DNA from: Rhodococcus sp. IEGM 1379
GTDB lineage: Bacteria; Actinomycetota; Actinomycetes; Mycobacteriales; Mycobacteriaceae
Assembly: GCF_030056815.1 (NCBI RefSeq)
Contig: NZ_JASHKR010000013.1
Span: forward strand, 46,618 to 110,617
Direction of reading: 5' to 3'
Length of the DNA: 64,000 nt
Shown here one piece after another: positions 54,386 through 63,274 of the stretch. The notes below the pieces were generated by a model. The model searched no databases. It was not told the origin of the DNA and saw nothing but the letters and a program-made list of their open reading frames with translations. The position numbers were made by a program, and so were the translations under genes. Within the stretch, counting starts at the first letter, position 1. Every line of letters begins with the position of its first letter.

Positions 54386-54963
54386 GCGCAGCCAGCCGGT
54401 CTATTGCGGTCCGACCCGCTTCTTAAATCCGGAGGACCTTGCCAGCTACGAGTCTGGCGCGCCCTTGTTGAGCGTGTGCTCACCAGCCGAAAGAATCGAG
54501 GTTTGCGACAACTGATGGGTGTTGCTTATTTGTTAAGACTGTCGAGATACTCGGTGAGCATTCCTATCCGAGCTACTGCTTCGCCTCGAAGCGCCCACAC
54601 TGCTTCACCATCGACGATTCGGGGTCCCGGTGGCCCCGCCGGGCAGCGTCGGTGATTGCAGCCATTCGTAGAAGTTCTGGAAGTTGCGCGCAATCTCGAT
54701 GGTTGCGGTCGGGTTATCGATGACACTTGTCATCCCGAACGCGCTACCGTCCTGACGGTTTACTCCCAAACTGAGAACTGGGCCAGGAACTGGGAATACG
54801 TCTTGTCGAATGTCGATACGCCATACGCTATACGCCCGGATTGAACCTGAGTGCCGACCGCAATGCTGGCGAATGGATTTTGGATGGCTTAATCGTCAGG
54901 TTGCTCGCACAGTGTGGGTCGATTCCGCAGTCGCCCAGCGTATTTCCTGTTTGGTTTGTCGAC

Positions 54964-54999
54964 TGTGCGTGCAACACGTGCATTGCACGCATTGCGTGC
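54964..54999. repeat. 9-bp repeat patch far from par (4 units)
   Basis: TGTGCGTGC, AACACGTGC, ATTGCACGC, ATTGCGTGC. Three of four units carry GC at positions 4-5 and all four end in GC. It is the same repeat class as the arrays around parA, about 44 kb away. Confidence 0.6.
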
Positions 55000-55042
55000 A
55001 CATTGTTGGTCGCGGCCGGAAGGTTCGTAGACATGGGATCAG

Positions 55043-55069
55043 TGGCAGTGGCAGTGGCAGTGGCAGTGG
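55043..55069. repeat. GGCAGT hexanucleotide run
   Basis: Four consecutive copies of GGCAGT followed by degenerate GGTGGT. A simple-sequence tract. No function can be read from it. Confidence 0.7.
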
Positions 55070-55338
55070 TGGTGGGCGTGGGAGAGGGCGGTCGCGGCTG
55101 ACATGGAAGAAGACGTGAAGGCCAGTGCGTATACCTCTATCGGTGTGGCGGTCTGTCGCTGTGCGCCTTGATTTTTCGAACCGTGGATGAATCCGATCCT
55201 GTACCGAGATGGTTGGGATGGTTGTCGAGTTGTTGTGCTTGTTCGCGTAGGAGTGCGCGGTCGATGATTCCAGCGGAGAGCGCGGCGGGTCGGTGTCCGA
55301 TGTGGAACATGCCGTCTGTGTGTGGGCACGGTATCTGC

Positions 55339-57330
55339 TCATGCTGCACGGCCGATGTGGAGGTTGAGCCAATCGGAGATCCACTCGATGGCGTTGCGTC
55401 CGGCGTTGTCGACGACGAGCGTGTTGTAGTTTTGGTGTGCGCCGGAGGCGAAGAACGATGCGGCGTCGAGTCCCTCTCCTACGAGTGATGCGAGGTCGGA
55501 TGCGCCTTGCGAATTCGCCATCGCCGTCAACGATCCAGCCAAGGCCGGGAGGTCGAAGCCCTGCGCCTGGTTGGTGACAGCCGCCCCGGCGGTGGTTGAT
55601 TGCTTACCTGGCAGTGTCGGGGATGTTGTGGTGGCTTTGCCGGAGAGCATGTTCACCGCAACCGAGGCGAGTTCGAGTCCGATCGGAAGTAGGCCGGTCA
55701 TCTCGGCGCCGGCGGCGAGAAGGTTGGGGAGTTGGCCTGGCGGTGGGAGTAGTTTTTCGATTGCGGCCCAAGCGATTTCCTGGATCTGGCCGATCAGGGT
55801 GGCGAGTTTGATGATGTCGACGTTTGCGAGGATCGATGCGGCCAGTGCGGCGACCTGGGAGTAGCCGGACGGGTCGGGGATGACGGAGAGCACCTGTGAG
55901 ACCCATGTCAGATCGACGCCGGCGGCCATGCGCACCAGTGGGGAGAACTGGTTGTTGAGGTCGCCGGCGACCTTGTGGGCGCCGTGTGCGTCCAAGGCGG
56001 CGACCTTCTGCGGGAGCAGGGTCAGGTTCGCCAGGATTGCCGGCATGTCGAGTGAGGTGACACCCGTGACAACGCCCAGGACCTGGTTGACGACGACGGT
56101 TGGTTTGAGCACTGAGAGCACACCGGATGCGGAACTGAGGACGTCGGTCGGTGTCGACGCGAGCGGTGCGATCTGACGGTTGAGCGTGTCGGCAGTGGCC
56201 CCGAGTGCGGTGATGTCAGGTGAATGGGTCGGCAGTGTTGCCGTGCCTTGGTTTGTGAGTTTGGTGGCGGCGTCGATGATCGTCGTCGCGGCCGAGAGTG
56301 CGCTGGTCAGATCTGATTGGCCGGCGCTGTCGAGGACTTTGCTGGCGTTGTTCTCCGGTGTTCCGGCGGGTGCGGCGGCGAGTTGACCGTTCGCGGCGGG
56401 GTTGGCGGCACCGGAGCCGATCAGTTCGGCCAATGGGCTGAGGGTGTCGGTAAGTGCGGTGGCGCTGGCGGTGACCTGTGCGAGGTCGACTGTGCCGTCA
56501 GTTGTGGAGAGCTGACGGGTTAGATCACCGGCTGCATCGGAAATTCCGGCGAGATCAGCCCGGGAGAAGTCGGATGCCAATGCTGTTGCCAGCGTGGAGT
56601 TTCCACCCACCGCCTGGTCGGGTGTTGCGGAACTTGAGGCCTTGGAGAGTATCGAGCCGAGCGATCCGAGGAGAGGGCTCGACCCTTTCTTGATTGAGCA
56701 GTAGAGATCGTGGGGGTCGCAGATCGAGGCGACACGGCCCGAGAGCTTCCCCATGCCTTGGGGCCGTGGATCTGCGATGCCGTGTCCGGACGGTTTCGGT
56801 CCGACGACCGATTCGCCTTTCGTGCCTGAGCCGGGGTCGGCGAGCAAGCCGACGGCGAGGATCCGTTCGGGTGTGATCGGTCCGGTGTCGTTGCCGATGG
56901 ACGAGGCGAGATCGCCTGCGGCGTCGGCGCCTTGGGAGTATCCGGTGATCGTGAACTTGGTGTTCGAGCATGTGTCGGCGATCTCGGAGAGCACGGCCTC
57001 GGCCTTGGTGAGTGCGTCGGCTTTGCTGTCTGCGTATGTTTTTCCGTTGTCGAAGGCGCTCGCCATGTACGGCAGTGTGTAAATTTCTGCGGCGGTGCCG
57101 TGCTTGGTTTCGAGGCGCTCTGCGATCGGTTTGAGCATGCCGACCGGCACGGTGGGGTCGGCGTCTTCGGTGGTTTCCCAGGTGCCGGGGATGAACAGGT
57201 TGAATGTTGCCGCACATCCGGTTTGGGCGGAGGCGATGGCGGGTGTTGTGAGTGCGGCTGAGGCGGCGGCGAGGGTGGTTACCGTCAGGAGGGTGACCGC
57301 GCAGTGGGCGTTTGGACGTGGGAGCGGCAT
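55339..57330 (-). CDS. Secreted cutinase/PE-PPE-type serine hydrolase with long C-terminal region
   Basis: 663 residues from the ATG at 57330, with AGGTG before it. PLPRPNAHCAVTLLTVTTLAAASAALTTPAIASAQ is a Sec signal. The catalytic domain (residues about 35-240) has FNLFIPGTWETTED, FTITGYSQGADAAGDLAS with the nucleophile Ser, AVGLLADPGSG with the Asp, and an Ile-Cys-Asp-Pro-His-Asp-Leu-Tyr-Cys motif with a His-Asp and a disulfide pair. This resembles actinobacterial cutinase-like and PE-PPE lipases. The remaining 420 residues are Ala/Thr/Ser/Leu-rich and predicted helical, possibly for cell-wall binding. It may release fatty acids or degrade polyesters. Confidence 0.82.
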   Translation of the reverse strand: MPLPRPNAHCAVTLLTVTTLAAASAALTTPAIASAQTGCAATFNLFIPGTWETTEDADPTVPVGMLKPIAERLETKHGTAAEIYTLPYMASAFDNGKTYADSKADALTKAEAVLSEIADTCSNTKFTITGYSQGADAAGDLASSIGNDTGPITPERILAVGLLADPGSGTKGESVVGPKPSGHGIADPRPQGMGKLSGRVASICDPHDLYCSIKKGSSPLLGSLGSILSKASSSATPDQAVGGNSTLATALASDFSRADLAGISDAAGDLTRQLSTTDGTVDLAQVTASATALTDTLSPLAELIGSGAANPAANGQLAAAPAGTPENNASKVLDSAGQSDLTSALSAATTIIDAATKLTNQGTATLPTHSPDITALGATADTLNRQIAPLASTPTDVLSSASGVLSVLKPTVVVNQVLGVVTGVTSLDMPAILANLTLLPQKVAALDAHGAHKVAGDLNNQFSPLVRMAAGVDLTWVSQVLSVIPDPSGYSQVAALAASILANVDIIKLATLIGQIQEIAWAAIEKLLPPPGQLPNLLAAGAEMTGLLPIGLELASVAVNMLSGKATTTSPTLPGKQSTTAGAAVTNQAQGFDLPALAGSLTAMANSQGASDLASLVGEGLDAASFFASGAHQNYNTLVVDNAGRNAIEWISDWLNLHIGRAA

Positions 57331-57454
57331 GGGCACCTCATCTACCAGGGGACAGTGCACCTGAGGTAGGCGCGGCTGAAGTCCTGCCAACTGCGCCTAC
57401 TTTTAGGTGAGTGGCACACTGTGGCCGATGCGTCCGGGGTTGATCAACGTGACC

Positions 57455-57463
57455 TGTGGATAA
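57455..57463 (-). promoter_or_regulatory. DnaA-box-like sequence after tpg relic
   Basis: TTATCCACA on the minus strand, identical to the classical DnaA box, about 27 bases beyond the tpg-like sequence. The intact tpg has a near-box at the same relative place (17075-17083). Confidence 0.4.
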
Positions 57464-57489
57464 CTGGGCAGAACTACCGCTTGTCCACG

Positions 57490-57575
57490 TCCAGTTGATG
57501 GGGACGGACTCGATGGAATCGAAGTGGAGCCGGATAGTCATCACCGTACTGATCGAAGCCATTTTCTCCGGGTAA
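57490..57575 (-). pseudogene. tpg 3' end relic
   Basis: On the minus strand this stretch matches the last 85 or so bases of the tpg-like gene (about 16967-17050). The conserved run encoding HFDSIESV is exact at protein level, and GATCAGTACGGTGA is identical. An intervening frameshift removes the GDAFG part. The rest of the gene is absent upstream, where beta-propeller debris lies. Confidence 0.75.
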
Positions 57576-57694
57576 TCCGTAGTGACGAGCGGATCATCGA
57601 CCATTCGAGAGGATGGGGGTGGTGGGCCGGCTGCGCTGGCGTGAATGCTCAGGCCGGATGTGCGGGCCAGCATCACGGCGCAGATGTTGTGCTC

Positions 57695-57797
57695 CCGTGT
57701 CCGGTGAGAGTGGCGCTCTGGTCGATCGCGATCACCGACACCGAATTACTTCCCCAGTTGGTGATGTAGGCGTGGGTGCCGTCGGGGTGATTGCCAG
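57695..57797 (-). pseudogene. Fragment of a YVTN beta-propeller gene
   Basis: The minus strand encodes DGTHAYITNWGSNSVSV, then IDQSATLTGHG, nearly the same as the C-terminus of the propeller gene at 63275 (DGTRAYITNWGSNSVSL, IDSPTLTGHG). The rest of the gene is absent. It represents a second, lost copy. Confidence 0.75.
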
Positions 57798-58434
57798 TGC
57801 CGAGAGCTACCTCCTTTGCGTGATCCCCGGCGACGGATGGGGCATTCCTGCGAATGGGCAGCAGTAAGAGTTGGGGAACGGTGTCAGCGTTCGAGGTCGC
57901 GGCCGCGTTGCGTCTTCTCTCGCGTCGGCGTGCGGTGGTCTAGGCAAGATACAGAAACGTTCCGAAGATCGGATCATCGGCAGGGGAAAGGACAACCTCT
58001 AGCTCGATAGGAGGAGCAGTGAGGAGGAGTTGATTCTGACGGTGCACCACGCAGGAGGGTCGGCTATGTGAAGCGGAAACGACTCTCTGGTCATGGCATG
58101 AGCAGGGAAAGCGCGCCGATGCGCTGTGTCGTTGAAGCCGGCAGACCCCGACGGCCACACAGAACAGGGGACCGACGAAGCTGATAAGACTCTGCTGGCG
58201 ATTTCACCTACGCTTACATTTCGACTGTACATGTAACTCTTGTGAGTCGCAGGATTTTATTTCTATCACCAGCGCCAACTCGGAGAATCGTTCCGTTGTT
58301 GCCTGCGGGGCTGACGTTGAGGAAAGTGTGGACGTTCTGGCCGCGGTTTCCTTGTCTGCTTCAGTTGCGGCCCCGCTGACGCGATAGACCGCGGCGTTGA
58401 CCTATTGAGACCAAGATCTGTTTACGACAACCGG
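57798..58434. other. No gene recognised
   Basis: About 640 bases between the propeller fragment and the transposon debris. Only short frames without motifs. Confidence 0.4.
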
Positions 58435-58590
58435 TCAGTGATCAAGTTTGTGCAGGTCTATGGATTTCAGCACTTCCTGGCGCCGTTCTGCGATCGCTCG
58501 CTGTCGCCAATTGCCGATCCCGATGGTTGGCTCCTTCCGGACAGCGTTGGCGAACTCGGTGCTCCGCGGTGACAATAACGTCTGGCTCAT
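58435..58590 (-). pseudogene. TniB-like remnant, internally deleted
   Basis: A 51-codon frame (MSQTLLSPRSTEFANAVRKE, then IGNWRQRAIAERRQEVLKS, to LDH) begins one base inside the stop of the transposase relic (TGATG). Its second half matches the sequence that follows the TniB-like gene at 61693 (shared run ERRQ-LKS). The ATPase core is missing. Confidence 0.55.
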
Positions 58591-59060
58591 CACTCGTCCT
58601 CTTCGTAGGTGCGCAACCGGATCCGGTGCAGTGAGGGCTCCGCAGTGCGCGGTTCTTCGCGGATGATGATGGTCGGGATGCGGTGGTTGATGGTGTGGCG
58701 CACGAAGAGAGCGAGTGGGCCGCGAGGTAGCGCCGGCCTTGGAAGTGGATACCGCCGTGTTAGACCTTGCGGCGTTTGAGAACAGTCAGGAAGAGTCCGT
58801 CGAGTTCTTCGAGACTGTCGGGCATTTGAGGAAGCCATCCGTCGGCGACCCCGGCGTCGCGGGGAGAGATGCCGAGTTCGCGGTGGGGTCGGGCGTTGTA
58901 GGTACCGAAGAAGTCGCCGATCGCAATATCCTTGGGGTTTGCCCCATTTTGAGCAACTTGTCCAACAGTCTCGTGTGAGTGATGTCGATGCTGTGGGCGG
59001 AAGTCTGGGCCAAACGGGAACGCCGGCCTCGAAACCCTTGCTGTAACCATCCGTGACATA
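58590..59060 (-). pseudogene. TniA/Mu-type transposase C-terminal relic
   Basis: Minus-strand fragments in two frames: GDFFGTYNARPHRELGISPRDAGVADGWLPQMPDSLEELDGLFLTVLKRRKV, an in-frame stop, then GGIHFQGRRYL, then the end IPTIIIREEPRTAEPSLHRIRLRTYEEDE. This order is that of the C-terminus of TniA/Mu-type transposases used by Tn402- and Tn7-like elements. The catalytic domain is mostly lost. Confidence 0.65.
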
Positions 59061-59162
59061 AGCGATCTCGACTGAACTGCCAGTGTGGCCGAGTATGAGA
59101 AATAGCAACAGGTCTACTGCAACAACAGGCGATCGAAATTTGAGATGCAAACAACCAGGCGT

Positions 59163-59225
59163 TGTCAAGTTGTTTGGAGTGCAACAGTTTTCGGATTCAG
59201 CAGGGCATCCCACGGAGAGGTCAGT
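59163..59225. mobile_element. Solo IS6 end
   Basis: TTGTCAAGTTGTTTGGAGTG and the following 40 bases match the left end of the IS6 copies at 17108 and 50390 (CAGCAGGGCATC is shared). No transposase follows. It is a leftover end. Confidence 0.7.
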
Positions 59226-59279
59226 CATGCAGTGATGAAATATCTCGAACGAATTTCAGGCGTAGGACGATAGAGAGCG

Positions 59280-59316
59280 CTGAAGCCGGAGACGCTCTGC
59301 GCGTCCCCGGCTTCAG
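59280..59316 (-). terminator. Terminator of the peptide-binding lipoprotein gene
   Basis: CTGAAGCCGGAGACGC (59280-59295) and GCGTCCCCGGCTTCAG (59301-59316) form a 16-bp stem with one mismatch and a 5-base loop, 40 bases past the stop. Confidence 0.75.
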
Positions 59317-59356
59317 TCAGTCGAACTATTCAGTTGTCAGCGCTTTCATTGAAAGT

Positions 59357-60979
59357 TCAGTTGGTCTTCCAGGCCTCGTCGAAGAACATGATTCCGTCGA
59401 GACTCTGCTGGATGCCGTGGACATTCTTGCCCCACACGCCGAGCCACGGGCTGTTGCCGAGGATCTGCCACGGCACAACTTCGGTGGCACGCTCCTGGAT
59501 CTTGGTGAGCACTGCCTTCTTCGCGTCGACGGACGTCGCAACACCCAACTCGTCGAGCAGCACGTCCATCTGAGCATCGGAGAAGCTCGTAGAGTTGTTG
59601 CGTCCACCGGTCTTGAGGTTGGAGTACAGCCGCTCGAACGGGTCAGCCTCCGGCAGGCTTGCCGCGCCGGTCGCCATGTCGAAGTCGCGGTCGACGTACA
59701 CACGCTTGACGATGTCGGAAACCGAGTTGACGTACTCGATCTGGAAGTCGAAGCCGACTGCATTCGCCATGGACTGCAGGGCCAATGCCATCGCCTGAGC
59801 CGAGTTCTCCTGCATGGTCAAGTACGTGACCTTGCCGTCGAAGCCGTCAGCCTTTGCCTGATCGAGCAGTTCCTTCGCCTTGGCCGTATCGACGCCAATG
59901 GGAGCAGCGTCGTTGTGCCAACGTGAGCTGTCCTGGAAGATCACCTGTCCGGGAAGGCCCTTACCTTCGTTGAGGCGGTTGTCGAGCGCTACCGGATCGG
60001 TTGCCAAAGCCAGTGCCTGGCGGATACGAACATCGGCACCCGGGCGACCCGGAGCTGCGTTGATCATGGACAGGTAGGACAGCGACGGAATATCGAGGTA
60101 GCCCGGGTATCCGGAGTCGATCAGGTCGAGAACGTTCGGAAGACCTCGGAAGTACGTAGCATCAGCGCCACCGCTCTTGAGCGACTCAGTTGTGGCCTGC
60201 GAACCGATAATGCTGATGAGGCGCAGCTTGTCGAGGTTCGGGGCACCACCGAAGTAATCTTCACGCGCATCGAGAATCATTTCCTCGTTGGGAGCGAACT
60301 TCTCGAGCGTGAACGCGCCGGCACCGATCGGAGTGAACTGGTCACCCTTCTGAGCCGTAGGGGCGACGATCATGCCGGGGCCGGTCGAGAGCAGCGACTC
60401 GATCCCCGTCCACGGATCATTCAGATTGAAAACAACCGTCTTCGCGTCCGGAGTGTCGACCGAAGCAATCTTCGACGCATACAAGCTGGACTGCGGTCCC
60501 TTGTTTGTGACGTAGCGACTCAGGCTCGAGGAAACGGCCGCAGAATCGACTGGTGTGCCGTCACTGAACGTCACTCCATCACGCAACTGGAGAGTCCACG
60601 TCTTGAAATCGGTACTCGGCGACATCGAGTTCGCGAGCTTCGGAACAAACGTCTGCGAAGTCGAGTCGTAGCGAAGCAGGGTGTCGTAAATCGCTCCCAA
60701 CTCCGAACCTGCAACCGAGCCCGCGATCTGCGTCTTCGCAGGGTCGAGAGTCGTGACGGCGGAGTAGCCGCTGAAGGTCAGGGTCCCGCCCTTGACCGGA
60801 TTTCCCTCGTTGGACTGCTCGTTGACGGGACCAATGCTCAGGGCTGAGCCTGATTCAGCACCGTCGCCGCTTCCGCTGTCCTTCCCATTGTCGGCACACG
60901 ATGCCAAGAACAACCCGGCGGAAACAGCCAGGGCGACGGCTGCGACCTTACGACTGCCGCGTCGAGAACTGCGACTCAT
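59357..60979 (-). CDS. ABC transporter peptide/solute-binding lipoprotein (SBP family 5)
   Basis: 540 residues. VAAVALAVSAGLFLASCADNGKDSG is a lipoprotein signal with the anchor Cys. The mature part (KGGTLTFSGYSAVTTLDPAKTQIAG, LRDGVTFSDGTPVDSAAVSSSLSRYV, FTPIGAGAFTLEKFAPNEEMILDAREDYFGG, VRIRQALALATDPVALDNRLNEG) is an extracellular binding protein of the oligopeptide/nickel group. No permease or ATPase genes accompany it in the window. It is therefore an orphan receptor or a partner of a transporter elsewhere. Confidence 0.9.
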   Translation of the reverse strand: MSRSSRRGSRKVAAVALAVSAGLFLASCADNGKDSGSGDGAESGSALSIGPVNEQSNEGNPVKGGTLTFSGYSAVTTLDPAKTQIAGSVAGSELGAIYDTLLRYDSTSQTFVPKLANSMSPSTDFKTWTLQLRDGVTFSDGTPVDSAAVSSSLSRYVTNKGPQSSLYASKIASVDTPDAKTVVFNLNDPWTGIESLLSTGPGMIVAPTAQKGDQFTPIGAGAFTLEKFAPNEEMILDAREDYFGGAPNLDKLRLISIIGSQATTESLKSGGADATYFRGLPNVLDLIDSGYPGYLDIPSLSYLSMINAAPGRPGADVRIRQALALATDPVALDNRLNEGKGLPGQVIFQDSSRWHNDAAPIGVDTAKAKELLDQAKADGFDGKVTYLTMQENSAQAMALALQSMANAVGFDFQIEYVNSVSDIVKRVYVDRDFDMATGAASLPEADPFERLYSNLKTGGRNNSTSFSDAQMDVLLDELGVATSVDAKKAVLTKIQERATEVVPWQILGNSPWLGVWGKNVHGIQQSLDGIMFFDEAWKTN

Positions 60980-61563
60980 TCAAAACCTCCAGATGGGAAG
61001 TGCAACTGTAATACGAACCAAAGCCGTCATAGTTTGTGATGTAAGGCACAAGTATTAATGTTCAGTCCCACTGAGCGGAATCGAGAAAATTGCACTCTGC
61101 AACAATTCGGCACACCACGCCAACCTGCACACACAGCGAAGCCGGAGACGCGGGATGAATCTCCGAATTCTGCCAGCAAATTATTAGTCATCTCATCGCC
61201 GCCGGGTCTCACGGCAGCCGAAAAGGGTCTTTTCGAGGCTTTTCATTGTCCGCAGCAGAATCGGAGCGACGACACTGCCCTTTTGCCGCTACTTCGGATG
61301 GTCCCTGTCATCCGTTCGAATAAACTTGCGCAGAAACCTGTATCGAACTCGTCCGTTGGATTACCGTGGTTGCGCAGAGATTCGATATGAGGGGGCAACT
61401 CGGCACGGATAGTGGGTCGCCGTGTTGTGTGCTCAACACGAATGACGTTCGGCCCCCCGGCTTCCTCGAAGTCGAGGGAGCCGAATTCGAGGAGCTGCCG
61501 TCATCGTTCGACTCAGGTAGGACACGTTTCCGCTTTCACCAGAAAGACCTGCCGACAACCGTC
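60980..61563. other. No gene recognised
   Basis: About 580 bases upstream of the peptide-binding lipoprotein gene. It must hold that gene's promoter (minus strand). Frames on the plus strand (61058-61390, 61366-61584) have no motif. Confidence 0.4.
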
Positions 61564-61692
61564 GAGAACCCCCTGCCACGGTAGCAATCCGACATAGATT
61601 TTCGACACGAGTTCTCGACAGATCTGAACAAGTTTGACCTGCACTGTGGATTTCAGTGCTTTCTGGCGGCGTTCTGTGAATCCTCGCTGTCG

Positions 61693-62370
61693 CTAATTGC
61701 CGATAACAAGAATGCTCGCCGAGGCCTCGACGACGTCGTCGGTAATGACCTCGAGCTGGTTGATCTGGAGAACTCGCGCGATCTGCAGGAACAGCCGCTC
61801 GAGGAGCCGGAAGTTGCCTCGTGTGATGCGTTCGATCGCGGCGATGGCTTGCGCATCGGTGAAGTCATCGGGGTCGAGGGTGCGGTTGAGACGTTTCCAA
61901 TGACGGTCGAGAGCGAAGAGGAGCTCGTCGTGTCCGAGGGCCCGGTACCGGTGGGAGAATCCGAGGCGGCTGTAGAGCTGGGGGTAGTGCCGGAATCGTT
62001 GGTCGATTCCGGGCATTCCGATGAAGATCATCGAGAGGTGCGTGCGGTCGTGGTGATCGCGGAGGAGCTCGAGCACTGTGGGTGTAAGTCGTTCAGCTTC
62101 GTCAATGATGAGCAGTTCCACCAGGTAGGCGGCGTGACTGGTCTTGTGCGGCACCGTTCCGAGACATCGTTGATGTTCGCCGACACAAATACCGACTTTG
62201 AGTTCTTTTCGGAACTGTGAGACACGAGCGGCGATGAGATGACTTTCCGAGACAATGTCGTGGTGGACATCCTGCGGGAATTGAGGCATGAATCCGGTCG
62301 GACCGGTGTCTCGGAAAACTGTAGGTTTCCGAGACGGACATGTCTGCGAAGTTTTGCCCACAGTCGCCAC
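61693..62370 (-). pseudogene. TniB-like AAA ATPase, Walker A region lost
   Basis: The C-terminal 140 or so residues are clear: ELLIIDEAERLTPTVLELLRDHHDRTHLSMIFIGMPGIDQRF (Walker B and sensor), YSRLGFSHRYRALG, then LDPDDFTDAQAIAAIERITRGNFRLLERLFLQIARVL, the arrangement of transposition ATPases such as TniB. The N-terminal 70 residues do not contain a GxxGxGKT site and look like a shifted frame. The gene ends early (IGN, stop) compared with the related remnant at 58435. Confidence 0.7.
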
Positions 62371-62510
62371 CGAAGAGAGCGGCCCTCCGCGCTATTCCGA
62401 TCACCGGAAGCCCAGGAAATCCTCCTTGCGGCCGGCCCCACTCTCACGCCTCCATCGCTGATGACTACCCTCGCACCGGAGAACAACTGACGTTGGGGTG
62501 GGAGGTGTCC

Positions 62511-63008
62511 GTGGAGGCATTCCTCGCTCCGCTCCTGTCCCCGGTAGGCCTGGTGCTTGCGCTCTTGGGCGCAATTACCTGGCTGTCCTTCAGCGCCACT
62601 GGCCGAAACACACGCAGGTCTGCGGCTGCAACCTCCGTGCTTCTCTCGCTCTGTGGATCGATCGCCTTCCTCGGGTTCGCGAGCATCGACGACTACAACG
62701 ACTACCCCGGCTATACCTGCTCCCTGCGCGACGGGAACGTGCCGGACGGCTTCCCCTCCAGCCGGCTCCCACCACCAGACCCAGACCTGGTGAGCAGGTT
62801 TCATCCCAATATCGTCTGGTCCCACGAGTACGAACTGTTCCCTGCCGGCGTGCGCTGTACCTACTGGACCAGGGACGACCCCCGCGCCACCGTGGTCACC
62901 CACAGTCCCTGGGCGTACTCGGTGTGGTTCTACGGACTACTCATCGTCGCCTTGGCCCAAGCCGTGCGAGTGGTCAATCCTGATCTACTTACCCGACGCG
63001 CCGGCTAA
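62511..63008 (+). CDS. Membrane protein, unknown function
   Basis: 165 residues from the GTG at 62511, chosen because GGGAGG lies 5 bases before it. Two N-terminal membrane segments (LLSPVGLVLALLGAITWLSFSA and SAAATSVLLSLCGSIAFLGFA), an external loop with two Cys (YTCSLRDGNVPDGFPSS and VRCTYWT) that may form a disulfide, and a last segment (SVWFYGLLIVALAQAVRVV). No family recognised. It is cargo of the inverted-end element. Confidence 0.6.
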   Translation: MEAFLAPLLSPVGLVLALLGAITWLSFSATGRNTRRSAAATSVLLSLCGSIAFLGFASIDDYNDYPGYTCSLRDGNVPDGFPSSRLPPPDPDLVSRFHPNIVWSHEYELFPAGVRCTYWTRDDPRATVVTHSPWAYSVWFYGLLIVALAQAVRVVNPDLLTRRAG

Positions 63009-63274
63009 CCCACGGCGCGAAAACGCCGATCTGCGCGATGCCGAAACCGTCTTCGCTCACCCGCCGCGCAGCCCTAGCAGAACACCGCCACGCGGTCAAA
63101 TTCACAGTGCAGGTCAGATCTGTTCAGATCTGTCGAGAACTCGTGTCGACAATCTATGTCGGATTGCTGCGTGACAGGGTGTTCTCCGCAGCTGTCGAAT
63201 GACGAGGTCGGGAGTTCAGCGTTCGATACCGCGATCGCGCTGCCAGCCGTTGTGTTCGCGTTGGCCGGCGAGCA

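Larger units (their letters stand above)
54386..55338. other. No gene recognised; contains simple repeats
   Basis: About 950 bases. A frameshifted minus-strand trace (VDGEAVWALRGEAVARIGMLTEYLDSL at 54530-54640) suggests the end of a lost gene. A short 9-bp repeat patch is at 54964-54999 and a GGCAGT hexamer run at 55043-55069. A 70-codon minus frame (55137-55349) lies next to the lipase stop but has no ribosome site, so I do not call it. Confidence 0.45.
61564..63186. mobile_element. Tn402/Tn7-like remnant with 85-bp inverted ends
   Basis: The 85 bases at 61564-61648 are repeated inverted at 63103-63186 with few differences. Each end contains several TGTCG-A/G motifs (TGTCGAGAAC, TGTCGA-AAT, TGTCGGATTG), as in transposons whose ends carry multiple transposase sites. 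Between them lie a broken TniB-like ATPase gene and a membrane protein gene. No transposase is inside, so this is a defective or mini element. Confidence 0.6.

Noticed and set aside
54896..55384. Pro/His-rich minus frame before the lipase
   Set aside because: It derives from the GGCAGT simple repeat and the 9-bp patch, with no sign of coding.
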